Position numbers and translations under genes: made by a program
Part shown: positions 1 to 11,435 of the stretch, piece by piece
Position numbering within the stretch: the stretch's first letter is position 1
Layout of the letters: each line of letters opens with the position of its first letter
Assembly: GCA_024195585.1 (NCBI GenBank)
Contig: SWBL01000063.1
Coordinates: 1 to 64,000, forward strand
Length of the DNA stretch: 64,000 bases
Direction of reading: 5' to 3'
From: Aureobasidium sp. EXF-3400
Taxonomy: Eukaryota > Ascomycota > Dothideomycetes > Dothideales > Saccotheciaceae
Notes under the pieces: model-generated
What the model saw: only the letters and a program-made list of their open reading frames with translations
Told to the model about the DNA's origin: nothing
Database searches by the model: none

Positions 1-433
1 CAGGTCGTCTCTGAGGAACTTTGCGCCGACGACGAGGTTCTCGCGGGAGCGCGAAGAGTAGGTCTGAGAGCCCATGAGCTCGGCCTCACGCTGGATGCGA
101 ATGGTGGAGCGGCTGTGGGTGCCCTGTATGTACGAATGAGTTTCATGTATGACGGACGGGTCGTTGGTGGTTGGCGCAGACCTTGAAGGCGAAGCTCTGC
201 AGGCCGAGGGTGAGGCCGGGCAGAGGCTCGTAGCGGGTACCGGCCTTGGAGACGATGGCGAGCTTGGTCATAGGACCAGGCATCTCTCTGCTGGCGAACT
301 TGATGCCATTGGCGGAGCCGGTCTCAAAGGCGAAGGAGCCCGAGGCGGGAGCAGCGAGGCCGCGAGTGGCCGGGACCGAGAGGTTGCGGGCGGCGCGCTG
401 GGCTGGCCGTCTGAAAGCCGAACAGGACAGCAT
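1..433 (-). CDS. QCR2: Cytochrome bc1 complex core subunit 2, N-terminal part (cut by window edge)
   Basis: Core protein 2 of mitochondrial ubiquinol-cytochrome c reductase, an M16-peptidase-fold subunit facing the matrix. The ATG is at 433-431; exon 1 is 182-433 (84 codons) and begins with a presequence-like stretch (MLSCSAFRRPAQRAARNLSV). A 58-nt intron (124-181, donor GTCTGC, acceptor TACAG) is in phase 0, and exon 2 (1-123) continues out of the window. Seen in the protein: SRAGTRYEPLPG-like core motif (AGTRYEPLPGLTLG), then after the splice IQREAELMGS and RENLVVGAKFLRDDL, all typical of fungal QCR2. The frame stays open upstream of the chosen ATG, but that part has no homology I recognise. 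It is divergent from RPC82, with 344 bp between the two starts. The identity is sure; the donor is unusual but the splice restores the family sequence exactly. Confidence 0.93.
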
Positions 434-777
434 TGTGATTGTGCCGGCGGGGAGCAATTGGCGGAGGGGAGGGGAGCTGGGAGATACGGCGATGTCTTTG
501 AGCCAACGCTGTCGACGCTCGAGGTTCCTTCCTGGCCTGCTGCTTCTCGGAATAAGCCGCCTCTGATTCGTCCAGCACTTGTCGCCTGCGCAGCGAGCAC
601 AAAAGTCCAAAGCACAGACCGGGTCGCGCTTTCCGCTTTGCTTTGCGCTTTCCAGCCCATGCTCAAAATGATTTGAGCTTTCTGTTCCTGCCTCGTAACT
701 GCGTCCACTCATGTCGCGGTAGCATAGAATACACTGTATAACCTGTTCGAGGAAGACGTCGCCGCTGCGCTCCAACC
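434..777. promoter_or_regulatory. Shared divergent promoter region QCR2 / RPC82
   Basis: This 344-bp gap lies between two start codons pointing away from each other, so it must hold both promoters and both 5' leaders. I see no clear TATA box; the sequence is mixed, with a C/T-rich stretch around 530-610. No independent gene is visible. Confidence 0.5.
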
Positions 778-2717
778 ATGGCCGAGGTAATGACTTAGTT
801 CTTGCTCCATATCCAGAATTCCATTCTGAGTCTTCTCTACAGCACTATTCGCAGCTATGCGCTCTCCTGGTCGACGAGTCCTATGGTCAACTCTCGGCCC
901 ACGTCTTTCGCACTCTTGCTCTCTGGGGTCGTGTAAACCTACAGACCCTGATCTCCAACGCCCAGCTCTCTCCTCGCCATGTCAAATACGCTCTGAGTGT
1001 TCTCATTCAGCAACATCTGGTCCTCCATTCGTCTGCTGCCGGTAGTGACCCGCAGACATTCTACGAAGTCGACTGGAATGGCGCATACAACTTGATGCGC
1101 TCTGGAAAGATCATCAACATCGTTCAATTACGCTTTGGAGAAGCTGCCGCCCAGCTCGTCTCCAACTTGCTGCAACTTGGTCACGCACGTGTCGGAGATT
1201 TGGAGGACGCTTACAAGTTCTCCAAGAACCCTGGGCATGCAATCGATACCGAAGCCGAACACATCAATGGCGAAGGTATGCCCGCGCAAAGAGGGCTCAA
1301 GAAGATCACCACCCCCGAGCAACTTCACTCGATGCTGTGCAAGCTCCTTGAAGCTGGCTTCCTCACAAGGGTCCGCCCGTCCACCTTTCTATCTCCCGCC
1401 GACTCCCATAACGAAGCCGATCTTGTCGTCAAACGCGAGCAATTCCCCGACGGAAAGGTCACTGGTCCCAAGGCAAAAGTTGTGTACGAGCAGGCTCTAA
1501 GAGACTTGAAAAGAAAATGGCGGGATGCTGCAGAGGATGCTGTCACTGGTATAAAGAAGGCTCCCAAGAGATCCAACGGATACGGTCCATCCGCCAAGAG
1601 AATGAAGACCAATGGAGGTGCAGCGAACGGTGTAGGCACATACGGCGCTGAAGACGAAGACGATGTTACTATGGACAAGGATATGGTCTTGAAGGTCAGC
1701 TGGGATAAATGTAACGTCGCTCTACGTAGCCAGGCTCTACAGAATCTGGCTGCAAAATCGATCGGAGATGTCACAGCCACTGTGTACGGCGCCCTACTCG
1801 AACTGCTGGAAAGAAAGTGTCCAAGGTGTTACGACGAGCTTGCCGTCTATACGGACGACGCCGATGAAGAAGCTGCTCAGCCTACTTCTACTACACTTGA
1901 AATTACAGACATTCTGGACCCCACTATCGACCTGGCCTCTACACTTTCCAACGGCGACGACGACGATTACGACCTGGAGGACGATGATGTTCCGAAACGA
2001 GAAAACGGCAATGACAGATTCAAGGGTGGTGCTTCTGCCTTCGCAGACCGCAACCAGCGTCTGACACTGGTCGAACAACACATGGCCATCCTAGCCGAAC
2101 ACCCACATGGCTTTGCTCAAAAAGTCAGCACCCGTGGCAAAGGAGAATGGAGAGTCAATTTCCCAGCACTCGTCCGCTGGATGCAACGCAATGAAGTCGA
2201 GCAAGTCATCAACGCCGGCCACGGCAGCATCGCCACACGCATCGTGCGCATGCTGCACTCGAAAGGCAAACTCGACGAAAAGCAAGTCGCCAACTTCTCC
2301 CTCATGCGCCAAAAGGACATCCGCAGCATTTTGACCGCCATGCACGAGCACGGCTATGTCGAAGCACAAGAAGTCCCTAAAGACAATTCACGCCAGCCCA
2401 GTAGAACTCTGTTCCTGTGGTATTTTGACCCTGACCGCTGCCGTCAAATGCTTCTTCAACACACCTATAAAGCCCAAGCCCGCTTGATCCAACGCATGCA
2501 ACACGAAAAGGACGTTGTCAGCGAGGTCATCCAAAAAGCCGAGCGCCTGGATGTCATCGGCCACGAAGACGAGTACCTGACCGCAGGCGACAAGCAAGTC
2601 TTGCGCACCTGGCGCGAATTTGAAGAAAAGCTCTTGACCCAATTGGCCCGCCAGGACGATCTTGTTGCTCTACTTCGCGACTTTTTGCCTGACGTTCGCA
2701 ATGCTGCTTCAGCTTGA
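778..2717 (+). CDS. RPC82: DNA-directed RNA polymerase III subunit RPC3 (Rpc82)
   Basis: Subunit of the Rpc82-Rpc34-Rpc31 subcomplex of nuclear Pol III, needed for initiation at tRNA and 5S genes. The first coding exon is only 9 nt (778-786, Met-Ala-Glu); a 56-nt intron (787-842, GTAATG...CTACAG) follows in phase 0, then exon 2 runs 843-2717, giving 627 aa. After splicing the N-terminus reads HYSQLCALLVDESYGQLSAH..., the first winged helix of the family, followed by LIQQHLVLH and the YNLMRSGKI motif. The middle contains an acidic, lysine-rich linker (about residues 235-265 and 360-390), and the C-terminal half holds further winged helices (RIVRMLHSKGKLDEKQVANF, QDIRSILTAMHEHGY-like) and a terminal coiled coil. 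Length fits the family (about 620-650 aa). Confidence 0.93.
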
Positions 2718-3725
2718 GCTTCAGTCTGACCAGTTTTCCCTTTGCGTTTCCTTTTGACGATCAAAAATACCATTTACTCATTTTCCTTTGCATAGCGGCT
2801 GGCGTTCAAATATCACGGGGTTGGCCAGAAGATGGTCAAATACTGCACTTCAAGGTGGCTCAAAACTGAATAGCGAGAGAGGCGGGAATTGAAGATAAAT
2901 CCAATTGTATCAACAAACATCAAATATTAAAGCAGTTTACATACTTATATTGCTTCAATCGCATGGTGATGTGTTGTTGAAAGCGTGAAAATGTACGAAC
3001 GTGGAAAGAACGGTGGCTGATCTTCAGCATGTCGAAACAAAATTGGTATCACTGCAGCAACCCTGTCAAAGTCTCATCTAACAATAAAAAACCCGCACTT
3101 CCCATCACTCGTCGATATCATCCCTTGTCTTAGGACAAGAATGGGCAGATCTGGTTTTATCACAACTCGTTCCCATACATCCGCCTCTATATCCTCTCTT
3201 TTCTTTTGGGGTTTCAACACACCGATGTAAATAGAGTAGAGCAACCCTGGCTCCAAGAAGATGCATAGAATCAAACCTATTTTCACTGACATATCGATCA
3301 CAAGAGAGCAAAAAATATACAGTCGGGCAACAGCGATGCGACTCATCAGAGAGAGACTGATAATGTTTGCACACTGTGCAGATGAAGGAGCATCAGAAAT
3401 GGGCTGAAAAAAGGCAAAGTAATTGATACCCGTTGATAAACTAACATCCAAAGCACTACGATCATAAAACAACGTGCAGACTGTCGATTGCATACACACG
3501 ATTAGTTAGCAGAAGTCGGAAGCATTTGTACGAGAAAAAAAAAATGGTATGCAGTAGCGGCAGTAAAATTTCTTTCTATCAATATACCAACATCCAAGAA
3601 GCAAACGCTATCGACAAAAAACAGAAAACACGCCAAAATATGCAATAGAAAGAAAAATCTTTGTGTACAAAACAGAAAAAAAAAGGTCATGACCTTCGTG
3701 AAACCTGCAACCTCTATCTACACTT
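2718..3725. other. Convergent intergenic region, RPC82 / yapsin-like gene
   Basis: About 1 kb between two 3' ends. It is A/T-rich, with A-runs near 3535-3545 and 3675-3685 that may serve as polyadenylation signals. Short open frames occur on both strands but are low-complexity and match nothing I know; I see no further gene. Confidence 0.5.
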
Positions 3726-5138
3726 CTACAAAGCAAAGAATGCAGCAGCGCCAACAGCAGCAAGGGCACCAAGACCCTTAGGTCCAGGAGTAATAACAGC
3801 ACCAATACCACTGCTAGTCACAGAACCAGTGGGTACACCACCAAGTCTAGCGCCACCAGTCTGTTCAGACACCGAAGTGACTGCAGAGGCAACACCAGTA
3901 GCATCAGGAATGCTAGTGTTTGTAATTTCCATAATGTTGCTGCCGGTGCTGTTGAAGTTGGTTTGAGCGAGCGAGATCTCATTGTTGGTGATGTCGTAGA
4001 CGACATAGGCGCTGCGTAGGAAGGTGTCGCCGAGGACCGGGGTGGTGCCGTCGGCGGGGGCGATGCCGAGGATGCAGAGGGGAGTGCGGCCTTGGTAGCC
4101 CATGACGAGGACGAGTTCGGACATGCTGACGCGGATGGTGGGGGAGGAGAAGGTGAAGTCGATGGTGGTGTCGTTGTAGCGCATGTTGCAGTCGATGAAC
4201 GCGGCGCCGTACTCCTGGCTGTATTTGGCGCCGGTCATCTTGTAGATTGACTCGGTGACATCGTTGGGGAGGTACATCAAACTGGAACCAGAGTCCAACA
4301 GAGCAGCGGTGTTGAGGTTGGAAGCAATGGAGTTCTGCTGGCCGTTGTAGCCGACACCGGTCAGGGCGATGATGAACTCGGCGTAGATGCCCTGCTCGGC
4401 GATAATGGGCAGGGTCTGGAGGGATCCGGTGTACTTCTCAGTGTTGACACCACCGAAGAGAATAGAACCCTTGGAGGCATCGAGGTCGTTCAACCACAAA
4501 CTGTAAGCGTTGGTGTTGATGAGTCCAGATTGCATCATGTGCTGGGGTACATTGACATATGACTCTCTTGAGTATTGGAGAATAGCCTCGTTGGTAGGGT
4601 AGCCGATTCCAAGAATACCCTCCTCTGAGCTCGAAACGTAGCCGATACCGAACTCCTGGTTTTGGAGCTCAGCACCACCAATGCGGAAGACATCAGTAGC
4701 GTAGTCGCCTGATGAACCGGAACCATCGACATAGGAGATGTTGAAAAGACTGTTGACATATTCATATGTCGAGGAAGAGTTGGGAGCATATGTGCCCGAG
4801 ATGCCACAGTCGTTCTGTTGCGTGTTCTCACATTGCGACGAGGTGGCGACGTTGACCCAGAGATCACTACTTCCGGTATCAATGTGTAGCCTGAAGCTCT
4901 GCGCCGGTGTTCCGATGGAGGCGTTGGCAAAGTACAATGTTTGCTCGTTGTCCAACTCTTCACTGATGGTGTTTTGACGCTTTCGTAGGCGGTCTCTCTT
5001 CAAGGGGTCGACAACGGTCTTTCTCTCAATCTCGTACTCGACGACCTTTGGTGCGCCATTCGAACGCTTTTGCAAGTTGATGGCTTCGGCTCCAATGATG
5101 GTGCTGGCAGCGAGTGCCAAGGTCGAGATGTGTTTCAT
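3726..5138 (-). CDS. GPI-anchored aspartic protease, yapsin / OpsB type
   Basis: A pepsin-family (A1) endopeptidase of the cell surface, 470 aa in one exon. A signal peptide covers about residues 1-19. A propeptide ends at the dibasic site RKR (52-54), a kexin-type cleavage site. The two catalytic motifs are DTGSS (Asp87) and DSGSS (Asp282). A Ser/Thr-rich segment follows, then a hydrophobic, small-residue tail (GLGALAAVGAAAFFAL) with no charged residues after it, the pattern of a GPI-attachment signal. Several NxS/T sites are present. By family knowledge such enzymes cut after basic residues and shed or mature surface proteins. The yapsin/OpsB assignment rests on the GPI tail and two-domain layout; a secreted candidapepsin-like role cannot be excluded. 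Confidence 0.88.
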   Translation of the reverse strand: MKHISTLALAASTIIGAEAINLQKRSNGAPKVVEYEIERKTVVDPLKRDRLRKRQNTISEELDNEQTLYFANASIGTPAQSFRLHIDTGSSDLWVNVATSSQCENTQQNDCGISGTYAPNSSSTYEYVNSLFNISYVDGSGSSGDYATDVFRIGGAELQNQEFGIGYVSSSEEGILGIGYPTNEAILQYSRESYVNVPQHMMQSGLINTNAYSLWLNDLDASKGSILFGGVNTEKYTGSLQTLPIIAEQGIYAEFIIALTGVGYNGQQNSIASNLNTAALLDSGSSLMYLPNDVTESIYKMTGAKYSQEYGAAFIDCNMRYNDTTIDFTFSSPTIRVSMSELVLVMGYQGRTPLCILGIAPADGTTPVLGDTFLRSAYVVYDITNNEISLAQTNFNSTGSNIMEITNTSIPDATGVASAVTSVSEQTGGARLGGVPTGSVTSSGIGAVITPGPKGLGALAAVGAAAFFAL

Positions 5139-6465
5139 GTTGGTCCTGAAATCCGGTAGGCTGCGACTAAGTAGTGAATGGACTCGGCGTCGACGATATA
5201 TACACGGCGGTGGCGGTAGATGTGGGAGACAAAGGTGGCAGTGTTAGGGAAACAAAGAACTCAGCAGAAGCAAACAGCAAGCAAGAGCGAAGGCAACCCG
5301 GTATTTCAGAAAAGATGACAAGAGAGGGTTTGTATGACGCGGCCACAGTTTGCCCAGCCACGAAATGTCGTCGAAGCCGCGATCCGCTCGTCCCGAGAAG
5401 GATGACGCCGAGTTCTGGGGAAATATTTGTCTCGAAAAAGAAGCAAGACAAGAAGATCCGCGGACAACCCAGGGCAGATCAAATCAGATTTGAGATCGAA
5501 GCAGAAGGGTTGCTTGTTTGCAGAGTAAAATCAACTCGGTCGTCGCCCCCCGTTGCCGTGTGATCACTTTGCAACGTACGCAGATGCGCGTTAGTCTCAA
5601 GGCAAGATTGCGTCCTCAAGTGGATCAAGCTTTCTTCTCGTGTCCGGGCCCAGAACCAAGGCAAAAACAAGGAGTGTATTTGACTGATGTCAGAAATTAT
5701 GTCCTGCACGTTGGACGGCGAAAGAGGAACCAACACAGCCTGTTGCAACGAGAAGAGGCGAAGCAGCCATACACCGACTGTTTATAAATTCAAATCGCGC
5801 CTTGCTTAGGTACTCATGAGCGCCGCCGCCTTTCTCACAACACTTTTCGTGAGCGCTGTGTACAGGTACCCCATCTCACACTTCCGCCTTTTCCTCCTCT
5901 TCGCTACGCGCTCGCCATGCAACGTTCAAGTCCCGCTGCATGATGGCGGCTGATCGCCCGCCCGCGTTGTTGAACGTGCACCTGGACAACATGCACAGTT
6001 GAAAGAGGCGAGACAGTTCCAGCCTCCAGAAAGCTGCGCCCATCATCTCCACAAACCCCGTGTGCTCATTCTACTCCATATAGATTCTCGTATTTCGCGT
6101 TTACAGATAGTATCCATCTCCTACATTGTCATGGGCAAAAGTCTTGGGTCGTGTCTACAATAAGAATAAAGAGATCACTTTCTGTTCCATGCACCAGGGA
6201 CGGGCTGTCCTGCATGAGACTAGAAGGTACAGGGAGAAGTATCTTTGATTGGTTGGCTCTCCCATGTGTTGCATCCCTGTCAAGCACATGCCTGGCCATT
6301 CTTCAGGTGCTGTTCGTCTGCTGAGATGCAAGCGCTAGGATGTCTTCTCAACCTCCAAGAAAATGCGCATGAATCGATTTTCGGCATCTGTGAATTTCTG
6401 CAAGGGACGCACGCTAAGGATAAATTTGCGTGCTTCATTGCTGCATAAGGTATTTTCTATCGCTG
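5139..6465. other. Intergenic region upstream of the protease gene
   Basis: About 1.3 kb between the start of the protease gene and the stop of the mannosidase gene, both on the minus strand. Around 5930-5995 there are near-inverted copies of GCAACGTTCAA and TTGAACGTGC. Open frames on the plus strand (5174-5563, 5518-5787) have no recognisable product and I do not count them as genes. Confidence 0.5.
5196..5203 (-). promoter_or_regulatory. Possible TATA box of the yapsin-like gene
   Basis: TATATA lies about 60 bp upstream of the start codon at 5138 on the minus strand, a plausible distance for a fungal core promoter. No other evidence. Confidence 0.35.
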
Positions 6466-8241
6466 TTACTTTGGAATCTTGAACGGATGTGCCTCTGTGT
6501 TGAAAGTGTAGTCATCCAAACTGATCAATCCAGGCTCGCTGAAGATCAGGTAGAAGTACTTGAGCGTCTCGGCCAGCCAGAAGCTCTCCATACTGTCCGT
6601 GACTGTTACTTTTCCATCCTCCCTCGAAACATCTGCGAGTGCGCCATTGGCCAACGCTGTCTTGGTGTTTTCTTGAATGGCGTTGAACATCTGCCATGCA
6701 GTCTCCTGTAGATCCTTGCGTCCGGTAATGCGATACAAGATGAAGACACTTTCAATCGCCTCGGGCCTCAAGATGTATCTGCGATCATCGAGACTCGAGA
6801 AACCTGGTGGAAGGCGTTCTTCGGCAATGATCTTTTGTATATCTTCCAAATGGTCGACGTCGCCACCCTTCCTTCTCTGAACCTCTTTGTGCCAGGCTTT
6901 CTCGTCCCACTTGCAAGGCTCGTTGGTAGGGCACTCAACCATGTGGAAGACTTCAGGCATGATACCCAACGGCATAGCTTTGTACGTCCAGATACATCCA
7001 TCTGTCAACTTCCTGCCCATGTCGAGATGAGTTTCGTCGTTGAACAGTTTCCCACCCAAAGCCAGCATGCCTCCGGCGAAGCAAACGAGGTGCTGGCCTT
7101 GGAAGTCGAGCCCACCTTTATGCTCTCCGTTGACGTGAGCCATTCCGGCGATCAAAATGTCTGCATTGTCAGGTGTCATGGGTCGCCAAAGCGTATACCT
7201 AATGGCAGCGGTCATGGCATCTTTATACATCTTCTCGTACATCGGTTCCAACCCACCCAAGAGTGCGTGCATTTTTGGCAGATATTCATACGCGGAGTCC
7301 GACATAGCTCCAAAGGTGAATGTGTCATGCCAAGTGAGATCCATATCTCTGGCGTTGACAAGAATGGGCCACATACCAGGCACGTTTGTCTTGGATTGCT
7401 GCTCCTCGAATAGTTTCATGACGCGATGAGTAGCGTCAAACCAGCGAGGATCTCCAGTGATTTGAGAAAGTCGAGTAAACTCCATGACGAGCGAACCAAT
7501 CTCAGCAACTAAAGTGACTGGATCGGCAGCTTGTGGAGCTCCTCTGCGAGCGTCCATGACCCTCCAGCGAGTAATGGGCATGTGGTTGGGAGTGTCGAAT
7601 GCGTGCAGCAACATCTCACCAAGCTCCTTAGCTTTGACCAGGAGTCTTTCATCAGCACTTAAGTCGTATGCAGACAAGAAACCGCCCATGTATCGGATGG
7701 TTGTTTCGAAGACATTGATCTCGTCCTGTGACGTGGACGCAAAGTCAATGGAGACTGCTGCTGCCACGGCTTCGTTGAACTCATCTTTCAGACCCATGAT
7801 CCATAGTGTGTCGAGGGCATCAACCAATGTGGCAGCCCATCCTGCGAAGGTGTTTCTCTTATCTCCAGAGATGGGGGTCAACTCGTCAGCCATCCAGGCA
7901 TGATTTTTGTATGAGAGCCAGGCGCGCTTGAAAGCGTCAAGCACGGCGTGTTGTCGCTCCTCACGAACCGACTTCTCGGACTTGGATTCAGTAGGGAAGC
8001 TGTATTGTATCTTTGGTAGCTTCTTGGGTTTGCCAGTGGGCATGGGATACATGGAGGTGACTGTGTGTTGCTTGGGAACCTGGCTCCAGTCTACATGACC
8101 GCCGAACATGACGCTCGAGGAAGCACTCCATGACTTGAAGCCAGCATACGCGACGCGATCGCGGTGAATGAATAGGACGGCAGCGAAGATGGTAAAGAGT
8201 AGTATGAGCCGATAGCTCTTCATTTTGGGGCTGATGGCCAT
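6466..8241 (-). CDS. Class I alpha-1,2-mannosidase (GH47), Golgi/ER type II membrane protein
   Basis: Trims alpha-1,2-linked mannose from N-glycans in the secretory pathway; Ca2+-dependent inverting enzyme of family GH47. 591 aa from the ATG at 8241-8239. I chose this start because it places a short cytosolic tail (MAISPKMKSYR) before a single transmembrane anchor (about residues 10-25, LILLFTIFAAVLFI), as in fungal Golgi mannosidases; an in-frame upstream Met at 8373 would add 44 residues without known homology. Seen: catalytic-domain landmarks such as TFAGWAATLVDALDTLWIMG, GGLLSAYDLS-type motif (MGGFLSAYDLSAD), QHLVCFAGGMLALG, YILRPEAIESVFILYRITG, the SMESFWLAETLKYFYLIF block, and NTEAHP near the C-terminus, which carries the Thr/Glu calcium-site region. 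No intron. Confidence 0.93.
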   Translation of the reverse strand: MAISPKMKSYRLILLFTIFAAVLFIHRDRVAYAGFKSWSASSSVMFGGHVDWSQVPKQHTVTSMYPMPTGKPKKLPKIQYSFPTESKSEKSVREERQHAVLDAFKRAWLSYKNHAWMADELTPISGDKRNTFAGWAATLVDALDTLWIMGLKDEFNEAVAAAVSIDFASTSQDEINVFETTIRYMGGFLSAYDLSADERLLVKAKELGEMLLHAFDTPNHMPITRWRVMDARRGAPQAADPVTLVAEIGSLVMEFTRLSQITGDPRWFDATHRVMKLFEEQQSKTNVPGMWPILVNARDMDLTWHDTFTFGAMSDSAYEYLPKMHALLGGLEPMYEKMYKDAMTAAIRYTLWRPMTPDNADILIAGMAHVNGEHKGGLDFQGQHLVCFAGGMLALGGKLFNDETHLDMGRKLTDGCIWTYKAMPLGIMPEVFHMVECPTNEPCKWDEKAWHKEVQRRKGGDVDHLEDIQKIIAEERLPPGFSSLDDRRYILRPEAIESVFILYRITGRKDLQETAWQMFNAIQENTKTALANGALADVSREDGKVTVTDSMESFWLAETLKYFYLIFSEPGLISLDDYTFNTEAHPFKIPK

Positions 8242-8790
8242 GATGTGAGTGAGAGGAGGGGAATGGCTTGAACAAGCATTGCCCAGTGTCAGATCTTCAA
8301 CAGCAAAGATGAAGAAAGCCGATGGAAAGAGAGAGTTTAAGGGACAGATGGGCGCATGCCAAAGAGAAGACAAGAATGCGGAAGCAGCGATGATCCTATA
8401 AACGATTGGCCAAGGCTTGCTCCTTGCTCTTCTGGGAGAACCGATAGCCGCCTACCTCAGACCGCGGACAGTCTGGTTTCTTCACAGTATATTCAAGGGA
8501 TTGGAAATAGGAACGCAGTGGTCGAGCATGCGGTATTTCCGGGTCAAAGTGGATGGTTGTTAGAATCAGAGTTTCGATGAGACGAATTGAGAGAGCTTGT
8601 TTCACGGGCAAGTGTAGCCGTGAACCCTATATACTTCAATGCACTCTTGTGAAGATTGCATAAACTCAGCTGCACAAACACACTCGACACCACTTTACGC
8701 CAGTCGCGTGGTTTAGAAACGCGTACCCTGCCTGCTCACAAGAAAGCATCCCACCAAAGGTCGACGACATCATCACATATACAATTCACA
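8242..8790. promoter_or_regulatory. Shared divergent promoter region, GH47 mannosidase / RFC4
   Basis: 549 bp between divergent start codons. A TATATA-like run lies near 8630-8636, about 160 bp upstream of the RFC4 ATG. Otherwise nothing distinctive and no gene. Confidence 0.45.
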
Positions 8791-9947
8791 ATGGTGTCTG
8801 CAGGTCCTTCATCAGCTCAGAACGGCGCTCAAGCACGCCCGGCAACTTCTGCTGCTCCTGGCTATGAGCTTCCCTGGTAGGAAACACGCTCTTCTCTTTA
8901 AGCGCAAAACTGACGCCATCCGCAGGGTAGAGAAATACAGACCAGTCTTCCTGGACGATGTCGTCGGAAACACAGAGACCATCGAACGCCTCAAGATCAT
9001 CGCAAAAGATGGCAATATGCCTCACGTCATCATCTCGGGCATGCCTGGTATTGGAAAGACAACCTCGATTTTGTGTCTGGCCAGACAACTACTAGGAGAT
9101 GCCTACAAGGAAGCCGTACTCGAATTGAACGCTTCCGACGAGCGTGGCATCGATGTTGTCCGCAACCGTATCAAGGGCTTTGCTCAGAAAAAGGTCACAC
9201 TACCCGCCGGCCGCCAAAAGCTGGTCATTCTCGATGAAGCCGACAGCATGACATCGGGTGCCCAGCAAGCTCTGAGGAGAACAATGGAAATCTACTCAAG
9301 CACAACTCGCTTCGCCTTTGCTTGCAACCAGTCCAACAAGATCATCGAGCCCTTGCAGTCTCGTTGTGCGATCCTAAGATACTCGCGTCTGACTGATGCT
9401 CAAATTGTTAAGCGCTTGAATCAGATCTGTGAAGCCGAGAAGGTCGAGCACTCCGAGGACGGTCTTGCCGCTTTGGTCTTCAGTGCAGAGGGTGACATGA
9501 GACAAGCCATCAACAACCTGCAGAGTACTCATGCCGGTTTCGGTTTCGTCGATGGAAACAATGTCTTCAGAGTTGTCGATCAGCCTCACCCTTACAAGGT
9601 CGAGACCATGATAAAAAACTGCCACCTGTGTAACATTGATGCTGCTCTGTCGATGCTCAAGGAGCTCTGGTATGTCAATGTGTCGGACTAATACCAGTGA
9701 AGTATACTGACTTGGCTACTGTAGGGACTCTGGCTACTCGTGCCACGACATTATCAGCACCATGTTCAAGGTCACAAAGACAATTCCTGTTCTCTCAGAG
9801 CACGCCAAACTCGAGTTCATCAGAGAGATTGGCTTCACACACATGAGAATTCTCGAGGGTGTGCAGACCTACCTCCAGCTCTCTGGCTGTGTTGCAAAGC
9901 TCTGCAGGATCAACATGAAGCCTGGTCTGTTTGTGCTTCCTAAGTAG
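8791..9947 (+). CDS. RFC4: Replication factor C small subunit (yeast Rfc4 / human RFC2 type)
   Basis: AAA+ subunit of the clamp loader that places PCNA on primed DNA and works in alternative loaders for checkpoint and cohesion. Three exons: 8791-8876, 8926-9669, 9725-9947; introns of 49 nt and 55 nt. Both introns split a Trp codon (TG|G), which restores PWVEKYRP and ELWDSGYS. The product is 350 aa. Seen: Walker A GMPGIGKT (about 67-74), [15 protein letters not shown], Walker B with [20 protein letters not shown], and the arginine-finger SRC motif ([13 protein letters not shown]), then [13 protein letters not shown]. The strings [24 protein letters not shown] and [15 protein letters not shown] mark it as the Rfc4/RFC2 paralogue rather than Rfc2, Rfc3 or Rfc5. 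Confidence 0.95.
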
Positions 9948-10567
9948 AGACATAGTGATATGGTTGCTGTGGATTGGTCATTTTCATCATTAGCGTGGCG
10001 TTTGGGGCACAGAAACAAAAGGTAATTACATGAGTCGGGATGTTACGCCCCATCTCGAGTTGCTTCAACGAGCATTTGCTTTTGATAGCCCATGGATACG
10101 TGGCTTGTATGTACCCTACAACTTCTGAATGCAATTCCGGTTTCAATAGAAGCACACAAGTCTTGCTCATACCGACCCGCGGAGATTATCGGATCAAAGG
10201 CCACCTTATATCCGTTCTTCGATCTCGGACGACTGTCAATTATGCCGATCGCAGTTCAACGAGCAGCAATTGCGACACAGATGTCACTGACTCGGACGAA
10301 CAGTTACGATACACCTCAGGGCCGGAACCGGGCCTGTCTCAAGGCGTGCGAGATCTGCCCGAGGCTCTCACAAAGTAAGCAAGTGGGGCACCAAAAACGA
10401 CGCAGAAGCTCTGGGAGCTTGCTTGCGACACGGGATGATGGAATTTGTAAGGCCTCAATCTACGTAGATTATAATAACCCCATTGCCCCTCTCTTCCAAT
10501 CGAAACGCCTCTCTCTTCTTATCTTTTCCCCCCAATCTCAATCACATACACATATACAACATCAACA
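9948..10567. other. Intergenic region RFC4 / DLH
   Basis: 620 bp holding the RFC4 3' end and the promoter of the next gene. A C/T-rich leader precedes the downstream ATG (about 10485-10545, with CTCTCTTC and CCCCCAATCTC). No gene seen. Confidence 0.5.
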
Positions 10568-11435
10568 ATGTCTACCTGCTGCAAGGAAGGATTCAAGTGG
10601 AATGGCGAGTCTGTTGGTAAAGAGACCACGCTCGGCAAGAACCAGGCCTACGTCACTGGCGACAACAAGGACGCTGCTGTCCTGATTGTCTGCGATGTTT
10701 TTGGCTGGAAGCTGCCCAACATCCGTCTGTTGGCCGACCACTACGCAAAGGAGGCCAATGTGACCGTCTACGTCCCTGACTAGTAAGTTTGTTGTTCCTA
10801 TTCCCATCGTCTCTAAGTCGGGCTTCTGCTTGACCAGAGCTACCCCACTTCCACTTGCACATTCTACCCTTCCAGAATGCCATTGCTAGTATACCATTAC
10901 TAACAACGTCTTCCACAGCTTCGAGGGCGAAGTAGTAAGCCCAGACATGCTCGAAGACCCCGAAAAGCGCAAGAACTTCGACATCATGGCCTTCATCGGC
11001 CGCAACGGCAAAGACAAGCGTTACCCCGAAATCTCCGCCAACGCAAAGGAACTCAAATCCACCTACAAAAAGGTCGCAGCCATTGGATTCTGCTACGGCG
11101 CTTGGGCTGTTTTGCGCTTGGGAGCTAAAGACTCTGGTATCGTTGATGCTGCTGCCGTTGCTCATCCTTCTTTGCTTGAGGAGAGTGAAATTGCCAACGT
11201 GGGAGTGCCAGTGCAGTTTTTGGTTCCTGAGACTGATCCGATGTTTACGCCTGAGTTGAAGGAGTTTACGCTTAAGACTTTGCCGACGCTTAACATTCCC
11301 TTCAACTATGACTACTACCCGGGACTGGTTCATGGATTCGCTACCCGTGGTGATCAGAGTGATGCTAAGCAAAAGGAGGGTTTGGAGAGGGCTAAGAACT
11401 CTGCTGTTTACTGGTTCAAGCAGTACTTGCACTAG
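10568..11435 (+). CDS. Dienelactone hydrolase family protein
   Basis: Alpha/beta-hydrolase of the DLH family. Two exons, 10568-10782 and 10919-11435, separated by a 136-nt intron (GTAAGT...CCACAG) that splits a Tyr codon; 243 aa. The catalytic triad is visible: nucleophile Cys130 in GFCYGAW, Asp178 in VPETDPMF, and His210 in LVHGFATRGD. Length is normal for single-domain DLH proteins. Family members hydrolyse dienelactone in aromatic-ring breakdown (3-oxoadipate branch), but in fungi most copies have unknown substrates, so I name no reaction. No aromatic catabolism neighbours are present. The intron is about twice the length of the others in this window. Confidence 0.9.

Noticed and set aside
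5174..5563. 129-codon open frame on the plus strand upstream of the protease gene
   Set aside because: No homology, no supporting splice sites, and it lies in the promoter region of a well-defined gene.
10653..11432. 259-codon open frame antisense to the dienelactone hydrolase gene
   Set aside because: It covers the intron as well as both exons of a clearly assigned gene and has no motif of its own.
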